A DNA stretch of 15,850 nt from Echinostoma caproni (taxonomy: Eukaryota > Platyhelminthes > Trematoda > Plagiorchiida > Echinostomatidae), in NCBI GenBank assembly GCA_900618425.1, contig UZAN01045264.1, forward strand, positions 1,232-17,081. Direction: 5' to 3'. The notes below the pieces were generated by a model. That model saw nothing but the letters and a program-made list of their open reading frames with translations, was not told where the DNA came from and did not search any database. Positions 6,790 to 15,172 of this stretch are shown in pieces (position 1 is the first letter of the stretch; each line of letters begins with the position of its first letter). The position numbers and the translations under genes are program-made.

Positions 6790-7355
6790 ATACATAGAAA
6801 GCTAGATATTTAAGAATCATAGTGACAGTAGACTACAAATGGGCAGAACAGTGTGCCGCAGCGGCGCACCGTGCCCATAGAGAGCTTTTTAGATTGAGGT
6901 TAGCATAAACATGTAGGAAACCACAGGTATTTATACCTCTATAAAAGGTCATTGTTCGACCACATTTATAAGCCTGGGCTCCTTTCTTTAAAAAGGACAC
7001 CGTCGGGTCCAACGATTAGCCATGAAGATACTTGAAGGACAGCGAGGGGAGTCGTATAACCAGAGACTGCAGGACCTTGGACTCTTCTCCTTGGAAAGAA
7101 GAAGACTCCGAGGTGATTTGATAGAAACATTAAAAATTATTATTGGCCTATCAGGGACGGAGCAAGCAGTGTTCTTCGAGAGGATGCAAAGCAATATTGG
7201 GAGGGCAGATGTACAAGCTGAAGAAATTGGGCATGAGACTATTGTATTGTATTATAAATGAATTGCGCAGGCAACTATGCCTACATTTCAGCCGAAAGTG
7301 TGTTCACCGCTGTGGTGGGATGAAAAATGGATTCAAAATTCGTATACAACAATGA
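6790..7355 (+). pseudogene. Thumb and C-terminal domain of copy E
   Basis: Across shifting frames the plus strand reads YKWAEQCAAAAHRAHRELF (thumb, near 6835-6890) and YKPGLLSLKRTPSGPT. SYNQRLQDLGLFSLERRRLR then DLIETLKIIIGLSGTEQ follow (7050-7165), the CR1-like C-terminal motif. In a further frame MYKLKKLGMRL (7210-7235) matches the block that normally precedes the final FFS-x-RVV-x-WN segment. That last segment is only doubtfully present here (LHFSRKCVHRCGG, 7285-7320). A clean version lies at 10225-10397, beyond the L2-like element. Confidence 0.8.
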
Positions 7356-7371
7356 TAGAAATAAATGGTGT
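7262..7371. other. Junction between copy E and the L2-like element
   Basis: Copy E fades out and the 3' UTR of the minus-strand L2-like element must lie here. The stop codon of that element is TGA at 7372-7374 on the minus strand. I found no clear target-site duplication and no long tail repeat. Confidence 0.4.
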
Positions 7372-7700
7372 TCATCTTTGTAGATTTAAGATTAGTTCCT
7401 TACGGATCCCCGCTGTGTCAGTGAGAGTGCGAGCCAGATAGGGACCCGTTGAATTGCGATAAATGTTTGCACCGGAGGGTAAGCAGGGAAAATTGGATCG
7501 AGGTGAAGCATGGGAACGGCAACCAGATAAATTGGGATTGAGCGATTGACTGGGGTCATTGAGTATCTTATTAGCGAAATGCTTACAACAAGCGATATGC
7601 GAATTATATAATTGTGTGATCAGAGTGTGTGAAGGAATAAGAGAAACACAACTGATAATTGCCAGACCTCAAAGTAGAGTAATGAAATCCTTTTTAAGTA
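7372..7700 (-). pseudogene. C-terminal end of L2-like ORF2 (element F)
   Basis: One minus frame stays open, apart from a TGA near 7676, down to its own stop at 7372-7374. It reads GLAIISCVSLIPSHTLITQ, CCKHFANKILNDPSQSLN, CRSHASPRSNFPCL and NIYRNSTGPYLARTLTDTAG, ending KELILNLQR. The block aligns by eye with the fragment at 1319-1620 (IIISRVISIP, ERILTDP, CRSHHSTRS, HRYSAIPYLARLL). Its function is unknown. Confidence 0.82.
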
Positions 7701-8322
7701 GTCCAGGGAAAATACCGAGCAAACAATAAAGTATGACTGGAAAAATGCACTGATAAACAAAGGAACATACAGTTTCATGTCTGATGCAAGCTTGCATACT
7801 TGAAAAGACAAGCCACGCAGTCCACCAACACAGGCAAGCACCTGAGAAGACCACCGTAGATTGCTATCTATGTTGACTCCTAGGTATTTGGTGGTATGCG
7901 TTCTGGTGACGGGTACGGTGTTGATGACTGAGGGTTCCAAGGGGGAATCGGATCGGGAAAGACTAAAAATGCATTCAAAGCATTTAGAAGTATTCAATAG
8001 GAGACCGGATTGATTTGAAAATGATTGCTCTTCTGATGTACTGTCGGAAAATGATTGTATGTCCAATTTGTTTGAAATAGCTTGACATAAGACAACATCA
8101 TCTGCACACTTAAAGGTCTTGGCTGGTGGGACTGAGGGTAAGTNGTAAGTCATTGCTGAAAGTTGAAAATAAGAAGGGAGAGAGCACAGCCCTTTGAATA
8201 ACTCCAGGATTATTCAATAACGTTTTTGAACTAGTGCCATTTGCTTTCGTTCTTTGAATCATTCCTGTGAAATTATCTTTCAACCATGACAACAAGTTGG
8301 TGGGGCAACCAAATGACTGCAA
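7620..8322 (-). pseudogene. RT palm and thumb of L2-like element F
   Basis: The 8322-8110 frame reads SFGCPTNLLSWLKDNFTGM and PGVIQRAVLSPFLFSTFSND. This is motif B, with the usual Gln-Gly changed to Gln-Arg. Across the N at 8144 the next frame gives SVPPAKTFKCADDVVLCQAI (motif C, both Asp kept), LLLNTSKCFECIFS, TTKYLGVNIDSNLRWSSQV (thumb) and KLASDMKLYVPLF. Near 7720 the frame shifts again into IFPGLLKKDFITLL. The motif B change and the frameshifts would abolish activity. Confidence 0.87.
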
Positions 8323-9248
8323 CTTTTGAAGAAGAAGAGATCGTGGAACGGAATCAAAAGCGGAAGAATAGTCAGGGAAAACACAACAGACTTTTGAGAA
8401 TCATTTAAAGATTTGCAGATAAAGTGAGTCACTAAAGAGACGGCATCCAAGGTGCATATATTTGGCTTGTACGCAAACTGGAGGGGGTCATTGGGAACAA
8501 TAATACCAGACTGCAAGCGGGTGAGAATAGCGAGATTTGTAAGCTTAAATCCAGAGGAGGTGATGGCGATAGGACGAAAGCGTTTAGATGAAATGCTTGG
8601 GGAAGAGGGTTTAGAAATAGAAACAATGGCGAACGGTCTCCAAGACCTCGGAATCGAACATGTGTAAATGAATTGATTAACAAAGGACAAAAACATCTCT
8701 GTGGCGTAGCTGGCGCCATATCTGAGCAATGACGAAGATAGACAATCGGGGCCAAATGCGTTCGTGATTTTTGCAGTTTTGAGAAGATGATAGACCTCCT
8801 CATGGGTGACTGGGTTTATGGTAGATAGGTGATCTGTAGCGTACGGAGACAGGAGATCATTCGAAGGATAAATGAATGCAGTATTGAGACTGTCCACGTC
8901 AAAAGTTTTGTTTGTTGTCCGTTTCACTTGTCCAAAAAGCAATCCCATTCCCTGCCATAACCGGCTTCCATTTTCAGCTCCCAGAACCTGCTTTGCGAAT
9001 GAATCATTCAATCTCATGATCACTGCCCTGATTTCCGGTGTAAGCTGTTTGATAGTGGCTGTTTGAAGCTTCTTGATCGCTAGTTCTTCTTGTCTTCTAC
9101 GAGTTTTTAATCCCGGAGAGCATACTTTGCCAGTGTTAACAAAAACGGTTTCCATAGGACAGCTTGAAAATTGCACTAACTTTTTATGTAAAGTGTTTAA
9201 CAGAACAGAGAGACTGTTGAACGGAAAACCATGAAGAGATAATAGCAA
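8280..9248 (-). pseudogene. RT N-terminal half of L2-like element F
   Basis: This 322-codon frame is the longest in the window. It contains a basic pre-RT region (SPGLKTRRRQEELAIKKLQ), then TNAFGPDCLSSSLLRYGA (motif 0/1) and SIPRSWRPFAIVSISKP. RFRPIAITSSGFKLTNLAI (motif 2) and VPNDPLQFAYKPNICTLDAV (motif 3) follow. Just before motif A the frame shifts (about 8380): the next frame reads CVFPDYSSAFDSVPRSLLL, with the catalytic Asp kept. The last 40 residues of the open frame are therefore out of frame and not genuine. Length and motif order are normal for the family. Confidence 0.87.
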
Positions 9249-9249
9249 G

Positions 9250-10168
9250 GGAGTTCCTCAGGAGATGAAGTCTGTCTGCTGCAAGATTCCGAATTTTCAC
9301 GTGCATTTGTTTTATGTCAATAAAAGCGGTGTAAGCTAACCGAGAGTAAAACTTTGGTCTAAGATGTAGGAGACAGTGTTCACCAGACGTGATTGGCGCC
9401 TTGAGTTTGAGAAAGGAAATATTAGGATGTTTACTAATAACCTTGTCCCAAACAGCATTTCCTCTGGTGAGTGTTAGAGAGATCTGATAGACCGAAAGAA
9501 AGTAAAAGGTTGGGTTGATCCGTGATTAAAATCACCAGCAACTAAAATTAAATTATCGTCAACTAAGGGAGTAATGAAAAAAACAAATGCATCGTAGAAA
9601 GAGCTAATTACAACCTGGTAGCAAGAAGGGTTGATGTACAGATCGGCACTAATTGTGCCCCGATAAGGTAAACCTAGGTCGACAGTAAACATTTAGACTG
9701 TCAGTACCATAAGAGGAAAAAGCGAACAACGTATTGGACTTGCCGTACCAACTGGAGTTAGTGTAGGTTATTACCCCGCCTCCGGACTTATTTTTGCTTT
9801 CCTCTCTGTCTTGTCGAAACCTTGCAAAACCAGATATGTTGACCAGCGAATCGTCTATATTCTGGTTGAGCCACAATTTCTGTATGCATATCATACGTGT
9901 TTGTTTGCACGCGATAAGTTATTAGATCCGTGAGGTCAGGGAGTTTGCTAACCAGCGAACTAATGTTCGAACTGAATAATGAGGGAACCGTCATCTTCGC
10001 AAGAGGGATGTGTGCAAGCGCAGTCTGCCGCCCGGCACGCTTTCGTTTTTTACTCGGAGCAGAAAATCCAGATTGGGCAGAACCATGTGAGTTGGATGAC
10101 ACAAAAGAATAATAAATATTCTTTAGGCGTATTAATAATTCCGTGGGATACGAACGTCGAGAGAACAT
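9250..10168 (-). pseudogene. Endonuclease region of L2-like element F
   Basis: From 10168 the frame reads MFSRRSYPTELLIRLKNIYY, a basic stretch SKKRKRAGRQ that resembles a nuclear localisation signal, then SLFSSNISSLVSKLPDLTDL (the strand that opens the endonuclease). ICIQKLWLNQNIDDSLVNI follows in a shifted frame; the family's catalytic Glu (Q-E-x-W) is Lys here, so the nickase may be dead. SGGGVITY and ADLYINPSC come next. LILVAGDFNHGST (GDFN motif, near 9530) follows in the next frame. After another shift the end of the domain, LTRGNAVWDKVI and ITSGEHCLLHL, stays open to 9249. The domain would cut target DNA to start insertion. Confidence 0.82.
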
Positions 10169-10224
10169 GGCAGAAACCAAGCAATAAATTTCAATGCGAC
10201 AGGGAACACAAAAGTAGCGTAGCC

Positions 10225-10397
10225 AATCGAAGGGCGCGTGTGAGATCCTAACGGTGTGCCCAAACTTCTCCAGCAACGGGGTAGTCAACTCATGGAATAA
10301 GTTACCTCAGAAGCTGGTGGAGCTATGGAGCGTAAATGATTTCAAGAAGGAGCTCGATAAGCGCTAGTTGACTTTATTTCCTGAACTGGGTGCGTAA
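10225..10397 (+). pseudogene. CR1-like ORF2 C-terminal fragment G
   Basis: The plus strand reads CPNFSSNGVVNSWNKLPQKL then VELWSVNDFKKELDKR, a TAG (10365-10367), LTLFPELGA and a TAA (10395-10397). This is the conserved end of CR1-like ORF2 (FFS-x-RVV-x-WNxLP, F-x-x-x-LD, LFP). It directly follows the 5' end of the L2-like element. Because copy E (6110-7355) lacks a clean version of exactly this segment, G may be the severed tail of E; divergence makes this uncertain. Confidence 0.85.
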
Positions 10398-10758
10398 AAT
10401 TAGGCCTAAAATCGATTTTTGGTTTTTTGTTCACTAAACCCCAACAGGGGAACGCTTCAAAATATGAGGTCTCTCGCCTGAACAATGAGAGAAGATATTT
10501 TTCTTTTCTTCCTCTTCCCTTGTAGAGGCGGAGACGAGTGGAACGAGCAGAACACGTGAACAACCACAATATAGAATACGCGCAATTGTAGGGGTCAACA
10601 CGTGCCTTATTACCGAAGGAACTCTGGACGCCCAATTAGCCGTGGCCATCTCCTGTCCTGTGCAAACTGACCTAACCTGAAATTTCAGCATACCCCCAAG
10701 GAGACCATTTTCTGGTAACGGCGCTATTAAGAGAATCACAAATTCCAAATCAACTGTA
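10398..10758. other. Unassigned stretch between CR1-like 3' fragments
   Basis: I recognise no coding family. Two overlapping minus frames (97 and 109 codons) are open here but show no known motif and lack a family match. A block near 10623-10661 resembles the repeat at 10759-10838 and 15173-15251 at roughly two thirds of positions. The rest may be 3' UTR of fragment G. Confidence 0.35.
10623..10661 (+). repeat. Possible diverged third copy of the 80-bp repeat
   Basis: CTGGACGCCCAATTAGCC, then GGCCATCTCC and TGTCCTGTG, parallels CTGGACGCTCTATTGGCA, ACCATTATTC and GTCCCGTG at 15216-15253. Identity by eye is about 26 of 39 bases, so this could be chance. Confidence 0.3.
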
Positions 10759-10838
10759 CGCATTGTTGGAAGCTACTCCCATCCGCCGGCAACACAACGA
10801 AACGGGACGCTCGATTGGCAAGAGCCATATTCGTCCCG
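10759..10838 (+). repeat. Unassigned ~80-bp repeat, copy 1
   Basis: This block matches 15173-15251 along its length with small gaps. Shared parts include CGCA-TGTTGG, CCGCCG-CAACACAA, GGACGCTC-ATTGGCAAGA and TTCGTCCCG; I estimate about 80% identity. It lies 7-10 bases before the CR1-like fragment at 10845. I do not recognise it; it could be a conserved part of an unidentified element, a SINE piece or a UTR of one CR1-like subfamily. Confidence 0.65.
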
Positions 10839-10844
10839 GGGGAG

Positions 10845-10948
10845 TGTTTAACTTCACCAACAAGCACAACTTCAAGGAGGCACTGGATGCGTGCTGGCCG
10901 GAGATGTTCCCTGAGGACCGTGAGCTGGCGAGTGGTTTGAAATTTTGA
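10845..10948 (+). pseudogene. CR1-like ORF2 C-terminal fragment J
   Basis: The last 34 codons of a 61-codon plus frame read FNFTNKHNFKEALDACWPEM then FPEDRELASGLKF and stop at 10946-10948. The ALDACW-x-x-x-FPE block matches the end of copy B (VARDACWSTTFPEVG), so this is the extreme C-terminus of a CR1-like ORF2. The N-terminal part of the same open frame lies in the 80-bp repeat and is probably not protein-coding. Confidence 0.7.
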
Positions 10949-11343
10949 AACTCTCCTCGTTTGGTAACTTCCGACCTGGTTCTTGCGAAATATCATTCGA
11001 TATATCACATTATCGAGGGCTTAATTTCATTCTATCGTTTTGCTATATTTTACTCGTAGTAGGTTAAACATTTTTGTTCGTTATGAGCGTCGTGTTTAGT
11101 ACACCTTATCCATTGCGTAACCCCTTTTTTAGAACTCGTGGTAACATTTTTATTTGTTCTCCAATTATCGTAGCCATTACTAGCATGCCACGTGCCTCTT
11201 ATCTATGCCTTAATGTATCGTGTGGTAGACTAGTGGTTACAGGTATAGAATGCATCATATAAGAGCATTGAGCAAATAAAACTTGCTCAAGGCTCTCTAG
11301 CGAGCTATACAAACTATACAGCACTTACGGGGATCTTCTGTAG
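10949..11343. other. AT-rich stretch with no recognisable gene
   Basis: It is probably made of a 3' UTR of fragment J and the 5' UTR of the element that starts with ORF1 at 11344. The 62-codon plus frame at 11074-11262 shows no known motif. A hairpin carrying AATAAA lies at 11268-11290. Confidence 0.4.
11268..11290 (+). other. Perfect 8-bp hairpin with AATAAA at the loop
   Basis: TTGAGCAA and TTGCTCAA form a perfect inverted repeat around the 7-base loop ATAAAAC. AATAAA (11275-11280) straddles the stem and loop. It could be a polyadenylation signal for the sequence to its left, or part of the 5' region of element C. No nearby coding fragment decides between these. Confidence 0.5.
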
Positions 11344-12350
11344 ACTTGCCAAGGATGCCGAGAGATTGCAAAATTTGCATTAAAAGGCAGCCAGATTTCC
11401 TCGGATAATGGTGGTTACATGCAGGGGCAAACGCTATGCGTAAGCGAGACTTCACCCAAATCGCCAACGTGTCAATCAACCAACGCTTTAAGGAAACCAC
11501 CACCTAGCCATAAAGGTAAAACTTCCCTTCCGAGGGGCTCTTTGGATTACTCGATACCTAAGACCCACACCGTGAGTCCGCGAAAGACTCGCACCGGCAT
11601 TCAACCTGAACCAACCATACCTCAAACCGAGCAGAGAATACAGGCAACTACACAGGGTTAATCACCAGTTGTTCCTCAGAATCAAACTGTTGTGAAAAAA
11701 CAAAGCAACACTTCAACAAAAACAACCGCGCATGGTTCAGTTCGCCAGCCGCTTCAACGTGCTGGACAATTCACTAGAAACAAGACAAATCCTAAAGGGA
11801 TGCGGAAAAACAGAGGAAACCCCAAACCCAAAAAGGACAGCAGCAAAGTAAATCGCGAACCTACAGAATTTCAGTCGGGTGCCCCACCCGATGGTTTCAA
11901 GGCAACTATCTCTCGACTCGAGAAACAAGAAATCAGAATTGAGAACTTGGCTCGCCACGTGCAAAAGCAGTTCATCGAGGTCCAGAGGCTCCACGCGTCC
12001 TACGAGTCTACCCTAGGCAGGACGAGTAACGTGATAAACCACGTTCCAGAGCCAGTCAATTCCAACACCGCTCAACTTATCGCCGCAGAGAAAACACTCA
12101 TTCTGAGTAGGCTGCTCAACGCCGAATGTCACCATAAAATGACCTGGAAACAAGCACACAGGCTGGGAAAATGGGTCCCACCAAAACAAGATGGCCCCTC
12201 TATCAGTCGACTGCTCTCGTGGAACTCCACAATGCAAAAGAGCGAGACTTTCTCCTATACAAGGCGTCAGTCATCGCAAATACAATGACCAACATCAAAA
12301 TTGGAGCAGACATCCGCACCCGCAAAGCGGTCATCTCGGGTCCTCACTAA
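11344..12350 (+). pseudogene. ORF1 (RNA-binding gag-like protein) of CR1-like element C
   Basis: The first ATG is at 11419 and the frame runs to 12288 with one TAA (11659-11661). The N-terminal 150 residues are rich in Pro, Thr, Ser, Gln and Lys, as in disordered nucleic-acid-binding tails. Next comes a coiled coil, FKATISRLEKQEIRIENLA then HVQKQFIEVQRL, probably for oligomerisation. The third part, NVINHVPEPVNSN, NAECHHKMTWKQAHRLGKW and, after a frameshift near 12210, LVELHNAKERDFLLYKAS with NIKIGADIRTRKAV, resembles the RRM-like core of CR1/L1-type ORF1 proteins. It ends ISGPH then a TAA near 12348. ORF1 proteins coat the element RNA. No esterase domain is seen. The family is inferred from layout. 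Confidence 0.72.
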
Positions 12351-12535
12351 CCCCTGGACACCCCGGTGGTAATCTCCGAGAAATCCCGCAACGATTGCAA
12401 AGAACCCTGTCCCTGTAAAACATTTCAAAAAACGGAGAAACACTTATGAGGAGTACTCCACCGAAATAACGAGCAACAAACACCGCAACCATCCGCAGAT
12501 CCTCTCCTGTGTGCTGATAAACGTTTTGCAGTATC

Positions 12536-13025
12536 CTTAACAAGCGAGACAAGGTGACTGATACTCTTGGTCCCGTTGATCTGTACGTCCTGACGGAAAC
12601 TTGGTTGTGCGAGGAAGTCGAAGTCGGTGACTGGAGCCAAAACTTTCAGCATTTCCGCTCCGACCGTATTAACTCACTTGGTGGAGGTTAATTGCTACTG
12701 GTGCGGCAAGTGATCCGTCAGTCAGCGATGCACTTCACGGCTAGCTCAACAAACATCCAATCATCAGCCTGCATACTGCACGTGAATCTTCCCGTCATGG
12801 CTGTCGCGATCTATCGTGGCCCAAGCTCGTCACACCAAGAAAATGAGGAACCTCTTCAGGCCTTGCAAGGAGCTGCCAGATCAGGATATCGTCTCTTAAT
12901 TCTAGGTGATTTCAACGCGCCCACTGTCAACTGAGCACAACAATCATGTCGCGGAACTGGCTCTGCTCAACATCATATCCGATCTAATCCTCACACAGCA
13001 TGTGAATGAACCTACCAGGCATGGA
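12536..13025 (+). pseudogene. Endonuclease of CR1-like element C, C-terminal part deleted
   Basis: From LNKRDKVTDTLGPVDLYVL into TETWLCEEV the catalytic ETW motif is intact. HFRSDRINSLGGG follows, then a TAA (12689-12691). The same frame continues with ACILHVNLPVMAVAIYRGPS and LLILGDFNAPTVN (GDFN motif at 12905-12916) to a TGA at 12932. A one-base loss there shifts the frame to NHVAELALLNIISDLILTQ and VNEPTRHG. The next recognisable sequence is already the linker, so about 90 residues including the SDH motif are missing near 13025. The domain would nick target DNA for priming. Confidence 0.85.
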
Positions 13026-13059
13026 TGACGTTCAACAGGCAGCGAAGCCCTATGCTCTG

Positions 13060-13204
13060 TGCTCGCTTTAAACGGCTCCGCAATAAAGCTCTCAAAGTAG
13101 CACGAGCGGCTAGACTCAAGTATGAACTACCCATAGCCAACGAGACCTCAAAACAACCTAAAAGATAGTTCAGCTATGCTCAAGCCCCGTTCTCATCAGA
13201 AATA
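13060..13204 (+). pseudogene. Linker between endonuclease and RT in element C
   Basis: The frame reads RFKRLRNKALKVARAARLKY then ELPIANETSKQPKR, a TAG, and FSYAQAPFS. It is basic and helical, matching the pre-RT linker of the other CR1-like copies (DYKRARNRCQDLQRRAKYDF in copy B, KKYYSYVQ in copy A). Confidence 0.75.
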
Positions 13205-13910
13205 GTGATAGGCAATGCTCTTCACATTAATGGACAAATCTTGGCCACCGATAAGAAAATTGCCTACTCATTCCACGCTTCATTCCAAGAGGTCTTTCAC
13301 CTGGATAGCTTGAGCAACTATCCTACCCTCGACCGTGTGAGTGACATGCCAGATCTGGTGCTCTCTACACCGGACGTGGAAAGAGTCCTTAAAATTTTTA
13401 AAACCTCCAAATCGACTGGGCCAGCTGATATTCATCCAGCCGTCTTCAAACCGATAGAATCCTCAGTGATCCCCCAACTAGTCACAATATTCAACGTTTC
13501 TCTGAACACGGGACGGATTCCGGAAGATCTGAAACACGTTGCAATTGTCCCAATCTTTAAAGGGGGTAACCAGTCGGATCCGTCCAACTATCGTCTGATT
13601 AGTCTCACCAGTATCGTTGCTAAGCTACCGGAGCGCATTCTACGGGAATACATATGTGCGCATCTTGAAGTCTTGAAGTGACTCTCAAGACTTCAAATCG
13701 GTTTCTTTTGTAACTCCGAGCACGGGTTTGTCAAAGGCGGATCTTATCTAACAAATTTGTTATGTTTCCTGGATGTAGTAACACAGAAATTTGATGAGGA
13801 AACGGAAGTCGAAGTGTGCCACCTGGACTTCCAGAAAGAATTCAACTCAGTTAACCACAGTTTGTTAGATTTTAAACTCAGGGAAACTGAGCTTGGTCCG
13901 TAAGTCTGTA
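13205..13910 (+). pseudogene. RT fingers and motif A of CR1-like element C
   Basis: The frame from 13205 has no ATG start and is the inside of ORF2. It contains STGPADIHPAVFKPIESSV (motif 0/1), NTGRIPEDLKHVAIVPIFKG and SNYRLISLTSIVAKLPERIL (motif 2). After a TGA at 13679-13681, which lies in an 11-bp hairpin, the same frame resumes with EHGFVKGGSYLTNLLCFLD and CHLDFQKEFNSVNHSLL (motif A, catalytic Asp kept). It ends at a TAA near 13902. Compared with sister copies an extra IGFFCNSE stretch precedes HGF, so a small local rearrangement has happened beside the hairpin. Confidence 0.87.
13665..13696 (+). repeat. 11-bp perfect inverted repeat inside the RT of element C
   Basis: TTGAAGTCTTG (13665-13675) and CAAGACTTCAA (13686-13696) surround a 10-base loop that contains the in-frame TGA. 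The left arm is part of a direct repeat CTTGAAGT-CTTGAAGT. The sister copies show no such insert, so this arose in this copy. Confidence 0.7.
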
Positions 13911-14907
13911 ACTGAGTTGGAGCGTTCTTGTTTGGGCCGGCCTACAGGGTGCAGGTGCGAGGATGTCTGTCGGAAGTGGGTTCCACCAGGAGGGGGCCCC
14001 ACAAGGATGTATCCTAGCTCGTCTTCATTTTCTTGTGTATGTCAACGACATAACTTCGGAGCTGAAGAACCCCTACTTTCTGTACGCAAACGACATTAAG
14101 TTAGTTGGTAACCCGGAAGACAAGTACTCCCTGAAAGTGACATCTTGAAGGTATGCGAGTGGTCTCAAAAATGGGGCCTCCTACTCAACTCACTAAAGAG
14201 CCACCTGCCAGCCAAAACAACACATCCCGTCCCCCGACAGATCCGCACTACGGACGGAGCATACGCAACCCTAGCTTACCAATCAGAGGCAATGGACCTC
14301 GGGATAACAGTCTCTAACACCTTTTCCCCGNCCTTTTTCCCGTCTTCTACCTCTGAAGCAGCAACCTTGAAAGCCAACCGAGCTCTGTTTAGACTCCGAA
14401 CGGTAATTGCAAACCGTTTCTTTAGTGTATTCATGCCCCTGTACACAGCCATCGTAAGGCCTATCCTCGAGTACTTTGTTCAGGCCTGGGCACCGTATCT
14501 TCGGAAGGACATCAGAGTCCTTGAAGACGTTCACCGACTAGCAGCCCGGATGGTCTGGGGTCAAAAAGAACTCAACTACTCGGAAAGACTAAACTCCCTG
14601 AACCTGTTCTCTCTAGAACACCAACGGATGAGGGGCACCTCATTGAAGTGTACAAAGCCACCAGGAACATGGAGCAGTCACCCATTTGGCACTTGTTCAC
14701 TTTGCAGGCCAACAAAATTATCCGAGGTCACTGTTACACACTTGAGAGAACCAATAGCAGGTTAGCCATTAGATACCACCTCTTTGTAAATACAGTATCC
14801 CTGCATGAAATAAATTACCACCTCAAATATTTGAATGTCCCACAATAAAGGACTTCAAACTAGAGCTGAACAAGGAATGGTATCTCTTATTTCCAGATCT
14901 ACCCTAG
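13911..14907 (+). pseudogene. RT palm motif C, thumb and C-terminal domain of element C
   Basis: The 13963-14148 frame gives APQGCILARLHFLVYVND (motif B) and YFLYANDIKLVGN, where motif C is YAND instead of YADD, so a catalytic Asp is lost. The 14145-14765 frame gives EWSQKWGLLLNSLKSH, AMDLGITVSN and LFRLRTVIAN. The run AIVRPILEYFVQAWAPYL and YSERLNSLNLFSLEHQRMRG follow, all thumb and C-terminal signatures. Near 14640 the frame shifts to EVYKATRNM and YHLFVNTVS. A last shift gives KDFKLELNKEWYLLFPDLP and TAG at 14905-14907. One N lies at 14331. Confidence 0.87.
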
Positions 14908-14956
14908 GAATCAGGGTTCATTTAGTTGACTGATGAATTGCACCCTCTACTTCCTG

Positions 14957-14974
14957 TATTTGAATTTGAATTTA
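14957..14974 (+). repeat. TTTGAA 3' tail of element C
   Basis: About two and a half units of ATTTGA lie 50 bases after the ORF2 stop. CR1-type elements end in short tandem repeats instead of poly(A), so this marks the 3' end of the element. Confidence 0.55.
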
Positions 14975-15172
14975 AGGTTCGGTGGTAACGTATCGTCACT
15001 GAGAGCCAGGTAAATTGCAGCCCCGCACTATGGAATCGGGTCTTCTAATTGCACTTGAAACTGGTATGTTTCAGTAAACTAAGATCTCTTACCCATGAGG
15101 CGATATAACATCTCTTCTGTTTTCTCTTTTCTAACCCAAATGAGAAAATTTGGTTGAAAGAAACTCAGACAA
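14975..15172. other. Unassigned spacer between elements C and D
   Basis: There is no open frame or motif I recognise. It could be flanking DNA at the insertion site of element C or an unidentified repeat. It leads into the second copy of the 80-bp repeat. Confidence 0.35.

Larger units (their letters stand above)
6110..7355 (+). mobile_element. CR1-like copy E, 5'-truncated
   Basis: This plus-strand copy begins inside the RT fingers and runs through palm, thumb and C-terminal domain. It fades between 7261 and 7355, before the minus-strand L2-like element starts at 7372. Several frameshifts and stops (about 6490-6520, 6784, 6815-6840, 6905 and 7259) make it inactive. It shows the motif set of the copies at 2330-4140 and 15281-15850 but is clearly diverged from both in the codons around motif A. 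Confidence 0.88.
7372..10168 (-). mobile_element. L2-like non-LTR retrotransposon F, nearly complete ORF2
   Basis: The minus strand carries an N-terminal leader, endonuclease, RT and C-terminal domain in the normal order over about 2.8 kb. A plausible start ATG lies at 10168 (GCCATGT context) and a natural stop at 7372-7374. Frames break near 9690, 9480, 8380, 8150 and 7720; in-frame stops are few, and one N lies at 8144. The motif style (DPLQFAY, SSAFDSV, CADD, PYLARTL) differs from the CR1-like copies around it. I place it in the L2/CR1 superfamily from recall. The 1319-1747 fragment is from the same family. It is the least decayed element here and may be the youngest insertion. Confidence 0.85.
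11344..14974 (+). mobile_element. Nearly full-length CR1-like element C (ORF1 + ORF2 + tail)
   Basis: In order the plus strand holds ORF1 (11344-12350), endonuclease (12536-13025), linker, RT (13205-14660), a C-terminal domain with natural stop TAG at 14905-14907, a short 3' UTR and a tail of TTTGAA units (14957-14974). Only this copy keeps ORF1. It is inactive: ORF1 has an in-frame stop and a frameshift, the endonuclease has lost its C-terminal part, RT motif C is mutated, and there are many frameshifts. The N at 14331 lies in the thumb. The 5' end is uncertain. Confidence 0.88.

Noticed and set aside
6988..7194. 68-codon minus ORF
   Set aside because: It is antisense to the recognisable C-terminal domain of copy E.
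8432..8803. 123-codon minus ORF overlapping the RT of element F, and plus ORFs at 8452 and 8872
   Set aside because: The 322-codon frame at 8280-9248 carries the RT motifs; these others are shadows.
10342..11008. Minus ORFs of 90-109 codons
   Set aside because: They overlap CR1-like 3' fragments and the 80-bp repeat, and have no recognisable motif; overlapping frames suggest chance openness.
11074..11262. 62-codon plus ORF
   Set aside because: No motif, AT-rich context, no family match; not enough support for a gene.
11737..12652. Minus ORFs of 73-85 codons
   Set aside because: They are antisense to ORF1 and the endonuclease of element C.
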